Assembly: GCA_009801015.1 (NCBI GenBank)
Contig: VHZZ01000008.1
Span: 55,391-80,173 of the forward strand
Source of the DNA: Silene noctiflora
Taxonomy: Eukaryota > Streptophyta > Magnoliopsida > Caryophyllales > Caryophyllaceae
Reading direction: 5' to 3'
DNA length: 24,783 nucleotides
The translations under genes were made by a program, and so were the position numbers. Of this stretch, positions 13,401-24,783 are shown piece by piece (position 1 is the stretch's first letter; each line of letters opens with the position of its first letter). The notes beneath the pieces were generated by a model that had not been told where the DNA came from, searched no databases, and saw nothing but the letters and a program-made list of their open reading frames with translations.

Positions 13401-16400
13401 TTAGAATCAAGTTTTTCAACGAGGGTCTGCTCGCTTAACAAAAGCCTCAGCTCAAGCCACTGCCAGTGAAATTTAGCTGGTTGCAAGGTATCCAAAGCAC
13501 GCACAAGCCTGTCAGATATTTTTGTTTCACTTTCAGCGATTCCGGGCAACCTACTACCATTGTCCAGTAAAGAAATTGGCAATTTACAATCAATCAATGC
13601 ATTGAGGAAAAGTCTAGCACGCAGAGGAGCGAAAGCCTTGGCCTTCAAATGTCTATCAGAGTTATTCGACTCTAAGATGGATGCAAACTCAGAATCTGTA
13701 ACATCGGCACTCACAAGATCAAAGAAACCATGGGTGTCTCTGAGACATATATCTCGAAAAGGTGCATGTTTTACTGCATCACTTAAAGCCAAAGTCAGAG
13801 ATTGCAGCAATTGAGGAATCTCTTCTAGATTTCCCATGGTAAAATTGAAAATATAGGGCCTCCAGATTATGAATGCCAACAAAGAATAAGCAGGGGGCAA
13901 CACCAGATTAAGAGGAAGTGTCCGTTGCATCCTTGAAAGAGCTAAAACAGATGATTCACCAAGAAGGTCCACAATGAGACCATCACAAACTGTTCTGCAA
14001 TTACCAATAAGTAGCCTGAACCAATGCACATAAGCTTCAACTGAACTTTCTACCTTAAGCACACCGACAGATCTGGTAGTCCCATTAGCATGGGATCTTG
14101 TATTCCTCATAAATTGAATCAAATCTAAACCTTCTTTAAGTCTAAAGACTGATACCATTCTCTCCAGGCTAGCAACCCCATGAATAACAGCCCCAACGAC
14201 AAGAGCGGACAGTGCAGCTGCAGTCTTCGTAACCCTTCCAATAGCGACTTTCGTCGAATTACTAGGTACATCATTTAATGAATTCACATTAGATTCTTGA
14301 GCATCAGGTGATAACTGATACTGCCCCCGAGCACCTTTCGGAGGGAGAAAATTGGCAGTGAGAGCAGAAGAAGCTTCTGTAGCGAGAGCTATCTCAAAAA
14401 CACGGCTATGTCTCTCGCCAAGTGCTTCCTTAAGCAGGCAAAGGCAATTTATGTGTATCCTTAGAATTCGACGAGCAAAACTCAGTGAACCCGTAGGAGC
14501 AGGAAAGTTTGAATGATTACTGACGGCTGTGAAATCAGGCATTTTTGCTATAGCAGGCCCAACATTCGCGACAATAGCAGAAACAGCAAAAGATACCAAA
14601 GATGGGTCGCCTTCTTGGGCAGCACCACCAGTTTGCCTAATACAGTCCATAAGGCCCGCAATGATTTGTTGAGCTATCTGATATCCATCATCCCACTTGT
14701 CAATGCCAGCATTTTTTTGAGCAACAGCGGCAAAAAGCTTTCTCTCTTTGCCAAAAAGATGGCGTACTGCATCATCGACATATCTCTGCACTATGTCTCT
14801 CATATTCATACCAGTTCTGGATAATCGGTTTCCAGTTATCTTTTGGCGGATAAAATCATCAGGATCTTCAACTCCTGCTGGAACAGCGAAAGAAATTCCA
14901 AATTCCCCATTTTGCAATTTTCCAGATTCAAGTTCAGAAAAGAGTCTTTTGTCACACGTAGCTTTGCAAGTCTTCTCCCACTCTAAGACACTGCCGACAC
15001 TGCCAAATTTCTTCAGCAAATACCTAGCATACAAAAAGGTCGGCGAACCCGAAAGTCTTCCGTTCGAGGCCAAAACAACGGTCGAACGTTGCATTGCAGC
15101 AGACAAGATATCGGGAACCAGATCCACCGCAACAAGTACATTCTCATACCTGAAATACGCAATTTTCCCAATACATAATTAGAAATAATGTTTCAAAACA
15201 ACCACGTCAACCAGAATATAGTAGATCAGGATATCAAAACTGAATCTGAATAGGAATAAATTATATAATTGATAAAAGGATTACAGCCCCCGCCCACCAA
15301 AAAGAAATTAAAAAATTGTACTTCGTAACAGCTAGACCAGAGTTTAGATGTAGTGGGGAAGAATATCATCAACTTCACCAATTAGTAAGACGTAAGTACG
15401 ACAAAATATATAAGAAAGGTAATGGAAAATTGCAAACAAATCAGTAACAATGAACACTGATTGCCCAGAAAAAATACATGTGCGTAAATTAATACTCCCT
15501 CCAATTCACCATTTTCTTCCCCATTTCCTTAAACGGATTATTCAGGTTTTCATCCCTATTTCTTTTTTTGGGTTGATTTGTGTGGTCCAAATTCAATAGC
15601 ATGTGGGGTAGTGTGTTTTGTGTGGTCCAAATTCAATTTCGTATTTCTTGTCCAAAAAGAAAAGGGGAAGAAAATGGTGAATTGGAGGGAATATATGTTA
15701 TCTTTTGAGGGAGATACATGTGTTTAAGGGTGTGAAATTCTGTGTTTTCACACTGTACACTGAGAGTCTATCAGCACAAAACCAGCCTTCAACACACACA
15801 GCTCAACAACATTTCCGGCAAAGAGAAACATAAATAAGAGATATAAGAATAATACAAATACAAAGAGAACCACAAAAGAGGCCTCATCACATTGACAAAA
15901 TGACAATCACAATTCATGAAGGAAGGAGAGCATCTCTTTCTAAAATTAAGTTCTACAAGAACAGTATACAAGTGAAGGCATTTAGAAACGAATATATGAA
16001 ACTGAATATACCTTCGAATAGCTGACAAGAGAAAGGGTTCCTTAACTTCACATGTATGACTTTCCACATTCCTCGGCAACATCATCATATTCCTTCCACC
16101 ATGGACAGGAGTGGTGAGATTACCAAGAGCTTTGGGCAACAGCCAAATTAGAAATCTGAGTGCTGAAGGTAAATCAGCACAAACGTCCATCAAATAGAGT
16201 ATGACAGATAGTTCATCCTCACCAAGCTTCCACCTTACCGAGCTCTTTTCATCAGCAGCAGCAGGTAAAGCTTTATTCACAGGCCCCAATTTCTCAAATG
16301 ACTTATCAGACTCTTCAACAATCCGCTTTACTGTACTTATAAGCCAAACAGCAATACTCCTCTTCTCCACAAATTTCAGGCACTTCAACATCTTCCCAAT

Positions 16401-19400
16401 TGAAAGAATGTCTATGCCACTGGTTACCTTGTTATTTTCGGCATATTTAGGAGCTTCGCCTTCCATAACGGGACAATGGTGAGGACACACAATCCTATTA
16501 TCACATATATGGCTGGTAGATGCGCCCTGACTACTTTCAATTCTAGCCGCAGCAAGCTGTGCAAGACTTTGTGTTTTACGCACTGACTTTTGCCTCCCTC
16601 TAGATACCTGCTTGCTCTGCTTAATTGGCTGATCCACTTTAATCGCATCCAAAGACTTCACCTCCTTCCTAAACCACCAAATGTCTTCTTCTGATTGGTA
16701 CATTGATGACCCTTGCAGGAATGAATATTTCTCCTCACCTACTTTCTGTCTCTTTGCCCTTCGACATTCTTCACACCCAGGTGTTCCTTCTATCATATCT
16801 GTATTGCCAGAAACAAGTCGAGCTGTTCTTTTCAAGCTCACTTGAGATTCATCAACTAAAGCTTCAGCAGAAGACTTCGGCAGAACCAACATCTCCATGA
16901 TTATATGTTTAATTTCCTCGAGATCTCTATCATTCTTCTTATTTTTCTCCTGAGACAAGTTTGATGACTGTAACAATTTCAGTTGGTACACAGAACGAGG
17001 TGAAGACTGATCAATTTGATATACTTGAGATTCTCTTGGTCTCTTAGATGATTTAGCAGTGCTACTGGATTTTTTATGTTCATCGCCAAGTAATCCACGA
17101 AGAAGGAGCCGCCTCTCATTTGAGTAGACATGTATCGCTTCAACAAGAAGTGAGCGATCAGAAAGCTGTTCTTCATCAAAAACTTCACACAGACAGGAGC
17201 TTGGAAGTTGTTTCAAGATACGATAATGCCTCCTTCGTCGGTCCACGTCAGTCACAGGTCCATTTTTATCCATTATCCCACTAACTAAAAGTTGTCGGAC
17301 ATATCCCGAAGGAGAGAAAATTCCAGCACGGGTTAGTTCCGTGAGGAACAGCTGCACACGCTTAAAACCTTCGCCTTTGTAGGCTTCATGTTGATCCAAC
17401 CAGCAGAGTATAACATCATGCAACGGACCAGGACTTTCGAATAAATCCGATGTTTCGATGGTTACATTCCCTAGATTATTATGATTGAGCTTATTCTCGG
17501 ACCTTTTCTTGCCCTTCTCAGATCTTCGCATCTCTCGCGTTTTTAACTTTAAAAGCCTAACAGCAACATATATTTGGGAAAAGTCTTTTCGGCCAGTAAA
17601 TTTCAGATCATGAAGTGGGGTAGTTCTAAAATCTCTGAAGTCACAGGTACACCATTCGCAAAGAAGAAAAACAGAGTAAACCAATTGTGGGCCGAGTGAT
17701 CTAATCCCTTTCAAGGACGACCTTAAGCAAGAGCTTACCTCTGCAATCCAGCCTTCTCCAACAGAGGGATCAGAAAAACCTTCAAACAGACACTTGTAGG
17801 CCTCTTTCACATCACCTTGTACGAGAGCATTATCCAAGGCTTGAACTACTTTAGCCACATTCTGCCCAGAATAACCCGGGCTACCAGCCTTTGCTAGATA
17901 TATCGCACGTTTCTGAATTGACGAAACTATGCGATGGAACCCTGAAGACGGATACTTAGTGCCAGGAATTTTGTTTCCTGCTAGACCATTCTTTGAGCGA
18001 TCAATGTCTATTGGTGTCTTACAAAACGAGTTTCCAATGTCGTCTAATGGCATCATGAGACGCTGGGGCAAAGGAAAGCAATCCAAAGCAACGAATGTAT
18101 CCGGTACCGATAAAATAAGAAATTGAAGCATTTCAACGACAGCAGAAATAGTATAGGCTTTTTGCGAATCACCTACTAGATCAGAACTTCCTGTTGGAGG
18201 AGGTTCTTTGAGAAAACGAAGAGTGACATCCACAAGTTTACGCACATATGTCTGACATGAAGCAATGGCCTCCAACACTCCATATATAATTGGCAGCAGG
18301 AATTGCATTATCTGGAAAAAATCTCTATCCTACAGCAGACAAAGAAAATACTGTCACAAATAAAACGTGGAAATCTACTGGATAAAGATTTCAAAATAAC
18401 CAATTAACTTTGCTAGATTCAATGAGCTTTTAAGCCAACAATGAGTACCTTAAATTGGAGGAAAACCCAATCTATAATTTGTGAAGGAAGAACAAGTCCT
18501 TCTGACAGGTGGCAATTCAAAATACGAACCACATACCACCACTTGAAATTCAAAGAGGGCTCCTCAGCCTCGATAGCAAAAGATGCTGGATTTGATTTTA
18601 ACTGTGATGATCCCCCATAAAGCACCTGTTGTGATCGATCCCTACTTTGAGGAATATGCTGAGAATTACTCTTTGAAAATTTTTCATCCAGAAGAGAATG
18701 CAAGTACTCGGTGATATCTTTTGTCCAGAGCTCTGAACGTGACACCTGAATTCTATCAGCGGCAGAAGAACTGGGTCGGATCTATGGAGCAACAAATATT
18801 CATGCCGTCAAATGGATAAAACGGTAAGCATGTTACAAAGTTTTTCACGCCGTATAAGCAATGAAATAGAACAAAATTATGACAAAGAGACTCAAGAGAA
18901 CATACAAACACAAAAGCATATACAAAAACTTAGGCTGTTAACTGTCAAAACAATACAATCACATTTCCGATTCCAAGTATATTAGTTTACTACAACGAGG
19001 CCGCAATCATGGCATAAGTTCTAAAAAATTATTTCACACAGAGAATTGTCCAAATTCTTATATCAGAAATTTAACATTAATGCATGAATAAAAAAAGCAA
19101 ATCAATCTTCCTACCACATTAACTGTTAATAGCAATTTTTAACGAAATTAGTTTTAGAACTTAGATGTTCAACAAAATGGTAACCACCGCCTTTCACTTT
19201 CAACAAATATCTTCCATATTACTAACTTCTCCTTCAAATCAAAATTAAATAAACAGTTGATGCAACCACTTACTTCTTCATAAGATAGAAAATAAACACA
19301 AATCCTAAATAACGTCCTTTCTCCAGCCCATGAGTGTTATCAAGTCATAAGAATGTACAAAAACGGTGAGAATAGAAATGTGTACATCTTGCACTCATCA

Positions 19401-22400
19401 TACGGTTAAAAATCATGATGAAAGAATTTCCCTTAGTTTGTTACAAAAAATAAGAGCCACAAATTTGTAGCAATCAATGTATCAAACCGTGTGAAAAGCC
19501 ATGGGATGTAAACAATGGACCCAGTCATTCAGCACATGACAAAAACCCGTCAGTGAAAATGCATTGAGCTAGCTAGTCAGCTACACAGAAAATAACTTCC
19601 AACAATACAGTTTCTATCGTCAAACAAGCAGCCATAATGATTGAATCGAGTATGCAACTATCACTAATTCCGAAAATGTAGATCTTTGAAAATTACACAA
19701 TAAACATGACCCGTTAACCAAAAGAAGGTTCAACGCTTGTAGGTTATACCTGATTAAGATAGGTTACTTTAATAAACCATGTCGCCCTTAACAAGGGAAC
19801 GTTGTTTTTTATGAGTATTTCAAATAAAGACTTCTTCCTATAACCATGTGGAACATGATCAGCCAATGAGCGAAGACTTTTGTGGTATTGAGATAAACCC
19901 TGAAATATAAGAGGATAGAGTTAGGACATACAAACAACATATAAGAGTTGGACCCCAATTGATTTAGTCAAACAAGCTTTTGTCTTGCCATTAGTTAAGT
20001 AATTAACTATAATACGACTCAGGTGAAAACAAATCATACTTCCAAGGTTTTTTATTTTAAATGAGAATTATCAATCGACACTTCCCCCTCATGTGAAAAC
20101 ATCATCACGCAACATCCATCCCAGATAATCTCTCCAACAACAGACGCTGCAGGTGGAAACGGCTGGTTTGGCCGATATAAAAACAATATCCGACAAATCG
20201 CACCATTGTTTGTGCCAGGCGTGTCATAGTATGCTACTTCCCTGAAGACCATTACCACAATTGCAACCAAAACAACAGTTTAAGGCCATGCCCATTGCAC
20301 AGTCAATGAATGAACATTCCAGGTCCTTGTGTCCTACTTGCTGAACGAGGCAACTTCAAGGACAAATTCTAGCACGCCACAGTTAACATTCATACTCTTT
20401 CCTGCTCGATTTTCCTCACTTAATCAGTGGTCCTAAGACATAACATAGTAACATCTGTGTAATATAAAGCTATTTGACCCATAAGCCGTATCGTTATATG
20501 ACCTCAATCTTTTCTCTCGCTAATATGTTGTTCTCACAGTTTTCCAGTTCACTGTAATACTGTAATAGGCATGCTCTAAAATGAACACCGAAAATTATAA
20601 TTTGACCGATCACTACACATGGGTTCTAGAATATGAAGCACCAACATAACCAATAACACCAAGAGGCTGAAGACTCAAACCAACCTCAATCCATCTCTTC
20701 TTGAAGTCTTCACTACACGATTTCTGCTCCGGGAAGACCGACGGTCTACTCAAAAGGTTACCGGAAAGTGGCTCTCCATAAACCTGACCAGCCTGCATTG
20801 TACAGAAAAGATTGGAACATGATAATAAATGAGCCCAAAAAAAAATTAATCACAGTCGCAGTATCAACTGTTGCTCACTATATGCAGCCAATATTGCTTA
20901 ATTAAGGTAAAATTTGGTTGAGGAGATCTTCAAGCCCTCTAAACCATGGTCGCATTTCAGTGTCGCTACCTCGATTCAATACCCATGAGGCCATGAGATA
21001 ATTACATATAAAATATAAGCAACACAAGAAAACAAAAGCTATGTTAGAGAAAATAATTACCTTGCGCTTCTGAGCTCGAGACTCATTGATAGCCCTAAGT
21101 CGTTTTCTAATAGCCTGCCGACAATAATTAAAGATGTAAGATATCAAATAAGCGATAAATGGAGTACAATATAGAGATGCTCAGTTGCTCACCTCTTTGC
21201 ATTTGAGGATAACGGGCCTGGTGAATGTATTAACTTGTGTAACCGATATCTCTTTAGCTTCCTGAAACATATATCATAGATGATCGGTATATGCCATGAG
21301 ACCATGACACCAATTACTTAGAAAACACGGGAAAAGTTCATGTCCTTCTAGCAATACTATCCAGGAGATTTGGGAGGTTAAACGTGAAGAAAAGAGGACA
21401 TTAGCATAAGCTTTATAAATAATTGATCAATCCAAAAAGGATGATTTTAAAGTTCACCTCAAGCCCCTCAACTGTTTCTCTGTATCCAGATTGCACATAC
21501 TCTTTGGTAAGAGTCTCCTCCGGACAGTCTAGAGTTTGTGGATGGAAATCAGGTGGGCCAAGCCTAAATGTAAAATAGCAATACAAAAAAATATTGATCA
21601 GCATAATGGACAATCTTATTAGAAGAATGTCCACCTGCATTTAATTTGCACTAGGAATTCAACGAGACAATGAAGAATGTAGTTTAATTAACATAACTCA
21701 GGCATTCAGATTTCAGCATAACTCTTCTGAATGATAGTCGAATAGTCAAAACCATGACTTACTGGTAATGAACTAAAATGTTCCCAGTTTATATTAAAGT
21801 ATACACATCTAAAGATAAGAAAGTACCGAGAATTGAGCACCTCCTTCTCACACCTTAACCTATATGGATGAAGTGGTGTCGCACGCCTGAAATTGAAATG
21901 AGATTAAATTATAGTATTGCAAAGATCGTCAATGGCCTGCTCAACGCATTGCTTAACATAAAAGTAATAGGAATTAACTCAGATATTACAACACCGACTG
22001 CCATAAAACATTTAACTAAGGATTCCAAACACACCAAGATCCTGGAACAGCAACGCAAAATATCACTCGTTTGCAGATTACAACTGAAACCTAATGTCCT
22101 CAAGACATAAAGCTCACTCCAAAAGACCAAACAATAAAGTTTGAATCTTCATCAAAGGTACGGTCTCTACTCTCCATCATAGAATTATCACTTTGGTCTC
22201 TACTCTCCATTATCGAGACTATACTACACAGTTTCCTTCGCAACAATTTAAAAAACAAGATCTGATACAAACGTTTAAGCATTTTGCATAGGAACGGCTA
22301 TTTGTGAAAAAAAATTGTACTCTCACTTTTAAAATACAAGCTCAATATTCATCAGTCATAGCCAAAAACGAAATCACCAGCCAACACCAATGGCTCAAAT

Positions 22401-22673
22401 TAAGCACATGTCTCATCACACCGTGGCACACTCACAAGTTCAACAACATCGTGGGAAAGCATAGCATATGAATTTAAGAAAGTAAAAAGCTCACAATTTT
22501 ACACAAAAGAAGCTGAGAAACATGTATGTATACCTTGAATTAATGGAGAAATTGGTAGACGAATCACCTCGACCGGCATCTCGACTAGAAATGCCAGGAC
22601 CACCACTACCAATAACAGAGTTGTTGTTATTACTAACTGCACTAGTGCAGTTACCAGGATGATACCTTTGCAT
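10451..22673 (-). CDS. MED12: Mediator complex subunit 12 (CRYPTIC PRECOCIOUS type)
   Basis: MED12 joins MED13, cyclin C and CDK8 in the nuclear Mediator kinase module and affects embryo patterning and flowering time in Arabidopsis. Exons in gene order: 22534-22673, 21827-21886, 21458-21563, 21193-21261, 21061-21114, 20685-20792, 19750-19899, 18449-18781, 16012-18329, 12567-15149, 11662-11992, 10451-10882. All are GT-AG and phases close, giving 2227 residues, near the roughly 2235 of Arabidopsis. The start MQRYHPGNCTSAV and the end RVRRTDLTYVGAVDDDS match plant MED12. Residues 180-229 (LRSLADHVPHGYRKKSLFEI and onward, VPLLRATWFIKVTYLNQ) are the conserved Med12 domain. CEWCTCDFRDFR lies near 564, a basic RRAKRQKV stretch (possible NLS) near 863, and QTGGAAQEGDPSLVS in the second giant exon. 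Two exons of 2.3 and 2.6 kb carry most of the protein. A CT-rich leader and probable 5'-UTR intron precede it. It converges on RopGEF. Confidence 0.97.
11392..11411. repeat. Poly(A) tract in MED12 intron 11
   Basis: A run of about 20 A on the plus strand (poly(T) on the MED12 strand) within the 779-bp intron 10883-11661. Nothing else in this intron was recognised. Confidence 0.6.
12088..12290. repeat. Possible old element inside MED12 intron 10
   Basis: Begins AGCAGTGGTGGATCC followed by a T-rich and then GGGGTC stretch, a weak match to the GGCGGAT-type ends at 4853 and 23934. The right boundary is unclear; GCAGGTGCAGGTGCAG occurs near 12250. The rest of this intron (11993-12566) shows nothing recognisable. 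Confidence 0.2.
15495..15691. mobile_element. Stowaway-like MITE, 197 bp, in MED12 intron 9
   Basis: Flanked by TA at 15493-15494 and 15692-15693. The terminal inverted repeats are about 28 bp and nearly identical: the left starts CTCCCTCCAATTCACCATTT, and the right reads TTCCCTCCAATTCACCATTT in reverse complement, differing only at the first base. The interior holds a 21-bp direct duplication at 15577-15597 and 15617-15637 (TTTGTGTGGTCCAAATTCAA plus T), a 40-bp period. No coding capacity, so it would depend on a Tc1/mariner-type transposase elsewhere. The near-identity of the arms suggests a fairly recent insertion. Confidence 0.85.
18782..19749. other. MED12 intron 7, no recognised content
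   Basis: A 968-bp AT-rich intron between the exon encoding the Med12 domain and the following exon. No MITE ends, RNA gene or open frame of interest was seen. The neighbouring intron 19900-20684 is likewise unremarkable. Confidence 0.6.
22162..22213. repeat. 33-bp-spaced direct repeat in MED12 intron 1
   Basis: GGTCTCTACTCTCCATCAT at 22162-22180 recurs as GGTCTCTACTCTCCATTAT at 22195-22213. Two copies only, inside the 647-bp intron 21887-22533. Confidence 0.6.
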
Positions 22674-23330
22674 TTCTCCTAACTATAACCAGCATACTTT
22701 CTCCACCATTTACCCTACTTCTAGTAAAAATTGTTTACCCTGAGAAGTAAAATTCAAAATTAATCAAGTAACAATATAAAAATCACAACTTTATAAACCA
22801 AACATACTAAATTTCAAACACTTATGACACCAAAGATTAAATATAAAAGCTCAATTACCTGCAAAAACAAATCAGCAACCCTAAAACCCTAATTGGGTAC
22901 TCCAAATCACAACCCTAAAAGTAAAATAAATTGAAATTAGGGTTTCAGAGCTACAGGATCGACTGTTCAATGTAGAAACAAGAAAAGTAAAGTAGGGTTT
23001 AATAAATCAAAAAAATAGCAAAAATCGATACAAAATCAAAAATTTACGAAAAGGGTTGATGAATCTTTACCTTTCGATTGAATTGAAGGAAGCAGAAGAA
23101 TCAGAGATAAGAGTTCAATGAAATTAGAGAAAAAAAAAATTACAGAAAATTGAAAAGTAATTGAAAAAAAGATTGAATTTTGGGGAAATTGAAGTGTAAT
23201 ATATGATCAATTGAATAAAAGGGTTGATTAATTAGGTCAAAGGAATTGAAAAGAAAGAAGATTTGAAGACTATTGCTTGCTTACGGTGTTGAAATCGAAG
23301 AACACGGGGAAAAAAGAGGGGAAAGGGAAA
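22674..23330 (-). promoter_or_regulatory. MED12 leader with probable 5'-UTR intron and telo-boxes
   Basis: Upstream of the MED12 ATG the minus strand has candidate acceptors TTCTCAG (about 22741) and TTTTTGCAG (about 22861) and a donor CGAAAG|GTAAAG near 23071, so a 5'-UTR intron is likely. Beyond the donor the strand is rich in CT (TTCTTCTGCTTCC), typical of a plant leader. Two exact telo-boxes lie in the interval: AAACCCTAA at 22884-22892 and its reverse complement at 22937-22945, with partial copies nearby. Telo-boxes bind TRB-type factors and can recruit Polycomb or boost expression together with other motifs. No convincing TATA box was found; the transcription start is unknown. Confidence 0.45.
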
Positions 23331-24655
23331 TAAAGATCTAATTTGGGGGTTTTTATTATTTTTCTTTTATTTTTATTTTTTCATTTGATTTGCTAGTGTA
23401 ATTTTTTAATGTTGTTGCCACTATACTACTCTTGAAATTAAAATATGATTTTTTTAAAGTGAAATTTGTGGGTTATTATTTTGTTGTGAGTAAGTGATGA
23501 AAGTGAAGTAATTTACAATTGTTTGTGGGTTTTATAATTGTCTGTGGTCATAATAGGTAGTAGTTGTTTTTGAAGATTGAGAATTTAGATATATACGTAC
23601 GCATTGACATGATTTGTTCGTTGACTGTTAATTAGAGCGCGAACCTCTGGTATGAGGATGATTATGTTTGGTAGTAATTGATCTAAGTACTCAATACCGT
23701 ATCAGGAATTGTGATGTTTATGTAGATAAAGGCGGGAAATTCAGGTAAATTGGAAATTAGGTAGGCGGGGAATAAAGGCTGATTAAGTCACGGTAAAATG
23801 TTTAGCATACTAAAAGTAGGAAATCAAGGTTGTTGATTAATAACTCGGTAAAACTAAAGTAAGTATGTTCAGATAAGCGTGCAAAATTTAGTCGCAGGGA
23901 TAATTAAGTTCCCTCAAGGCTAGAAGCAAAGGCGGATTTACAAGGGGGTGATGGGGGTGAACCCTCACCCCCATTAATTTAAAAAAAAAAAAAAAATCAA
24001 AGTAGTTCTACATCACCGAGCATAACCACCAACTCCATCTCTCAGGCCATTAGCGTTCAACTCCGTCTCTTAGACCACCATTTCGTGGATTCTTCTTTAG
24101 CTTTTACCTCAGATCTACAAAAAACTAGAAGAAATCTTCATAAGTAATACCAACGGTGTACTTTCCGACTTCCGTCGTAGTTACCTGTGATCAGGTAGGG
24201 TCGGTGACGGTGAATGGTATTTGGTGACGGTGGTGGAGGACCGGAGAGTGTCGTGCCGGTGATAGCTGCTTGTGGGTGTTTTTTTTTTATTTTTTTTGAG
24301 GAATACTTCTGAGTGTTTTGGGGTATTGAGCTAATTATTGTTTTGTTTTATTGATTGTTACCCAATTGAATTGTTTAGTGATTATTATATAGTAATATAT
24401 TTCTTAAGAATCGTGTCATATATGCAAATGAAAATGGAAACATAATAATAGAGGAAGGAAGTACTATCAATGAAAGGAGTAATTTTTATATAAATGGACC
24501 ACCTTATAATAGGAGATGCCGATACCGTCTCATACTATATTTACCGATATATTAAAGCCTAACTGGTTGAAGCCTTGAAGGTGTGAAAAAGTCAGATTTT
24601 TTAATTTCTTTATATTATGTTGTATGATTGTGTACTTGTTTGTGCGTATTGTTTA
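23331..24655. other. AT-rich region upstream of MED12, no gene seen
   Basis: No plausible coding frame. At 23934-23988 is GGCGGATTTACAAGGGGGTG, then a G-rich/C-rich dyad (GGGGGTGA against TCACCCCC) ending in a run of about 16 A, which looks like a retroposed or other repeat fragment. A locally GC-richer patch at 24170-24280 (GGTGACGGTGGTGGAGGACC) stands out but was not recognised. Confidence 0.5.
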
Positions 24656-24783
24656 GGCTATGTTCTTTTGGACTGAAACGAATCTGATATGAACTGAACT
24701 GAACTCATAGGATCTGAACTGATCTGAATTGAACTTATAGGATCTGAACTGAACTTATTGGATCTGAACTGAACTGAACTTAT
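24656..24783. repeat. Start of a GAACTGAACT / ATAGGATCT repeat, cut by window end
   Basis: After GGCTATGTTCTTTTGGACTG at 24656, the sequence from 24691 consists of variable numbers of GAACT pentamers separated by (C/T)AT(A/T)GGATCT, in at least four imperfect units of about 20-31 bp, still running at the last base. It looks like the terminal part of a non-autonomous element whose interior is a simple array. The other end is not in the window. Confidence 0.65.

Noticed and set aside
15789..16011. Extra coding sequence after the 2.3-kb MED12 exon
   Set aside because: The frame is open by chance into the intron; a good donor at 16012/16011 and the in-frame join to RYENVLVAVDLVPD at 15149 show it is intronic.
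24656..24783. Telomeric or CRISPR-like array
   Set aside because: Units are irregular, not TTTAGGG, without constant-length unique spacers, and the genome is plant nuclear.

Overview
The window is nuclear DNA from a flowering plant, a core eudicot. It is AT-rich, its genes have many GT-AG introns, there is a plant-type tRNA gene with a pol III terminator, and introns and spacers hold short Stowaway-like inverted-repeat elements. The repeat vocabulary (CTCCCTCC ends, GTGACGGGT fold-backs, and a GAACTGAACT / ATAGGATCT array at the right edge) resembles what I associate with Caryophyllales such as spinach and its relatives. That is an impression, not a measured match. There is no prokaryotic, viral, rRNA or CRISPR content.

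Layout. Positions 188-3430 (minus) hold the first six coding exons of a plastid-targeted beta-amylase of the BAM2 type; its 3' part lies beyond the left edge. A tRNA-Lys(UUU) gene follows at 3608-3679 (minus), 177 bp upstream of the BAM2 start codon. Positions 3680-5757 hold no gene, only degenerate repeats. Positions 5827-8378 (plus) hold a seven-exon RopGEF with a complete PRONE domain. Positions 8379-10450 are a spacer with one possible small gene (9049-9291, minus), a short MITE and a 52-bp tandem duplication. Positions 10451-22673 (minus) hold a complete twelve-exon MED12 gene (CRYPTIC PRECOCIOUS type, 2227 codons plus stop). From 22674 to the right edge come its leader, a probable 5'-UTR intron with telo-boxes, unassigned AT-rich sequence, and the start of a repeat cut by the window end.

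Every exon join in the three large genes was checked by hand for GT-AG ends, reading phase and family similarity; all join in frame without a stop. The three proteins act in separate processes: starch breakdown in plastids, activation of ROP GTPases at the plasma membrane, and the nuclear Mediator kinase module. They do not form a functional cluster. What links them is gene order: from memory, MED12/CCT, ROPGEF3 and BAM2 are near neighbours in Arabidopsis (At4g00450, At4g00460, At4g00490), so the window looks like an old conserved microsyntenic block. I found no convincing new biological system; the best leads are the synteny, two substitutions at conserved beta-amylase positions, the small unrecognised gene, and the intronic MITEs.
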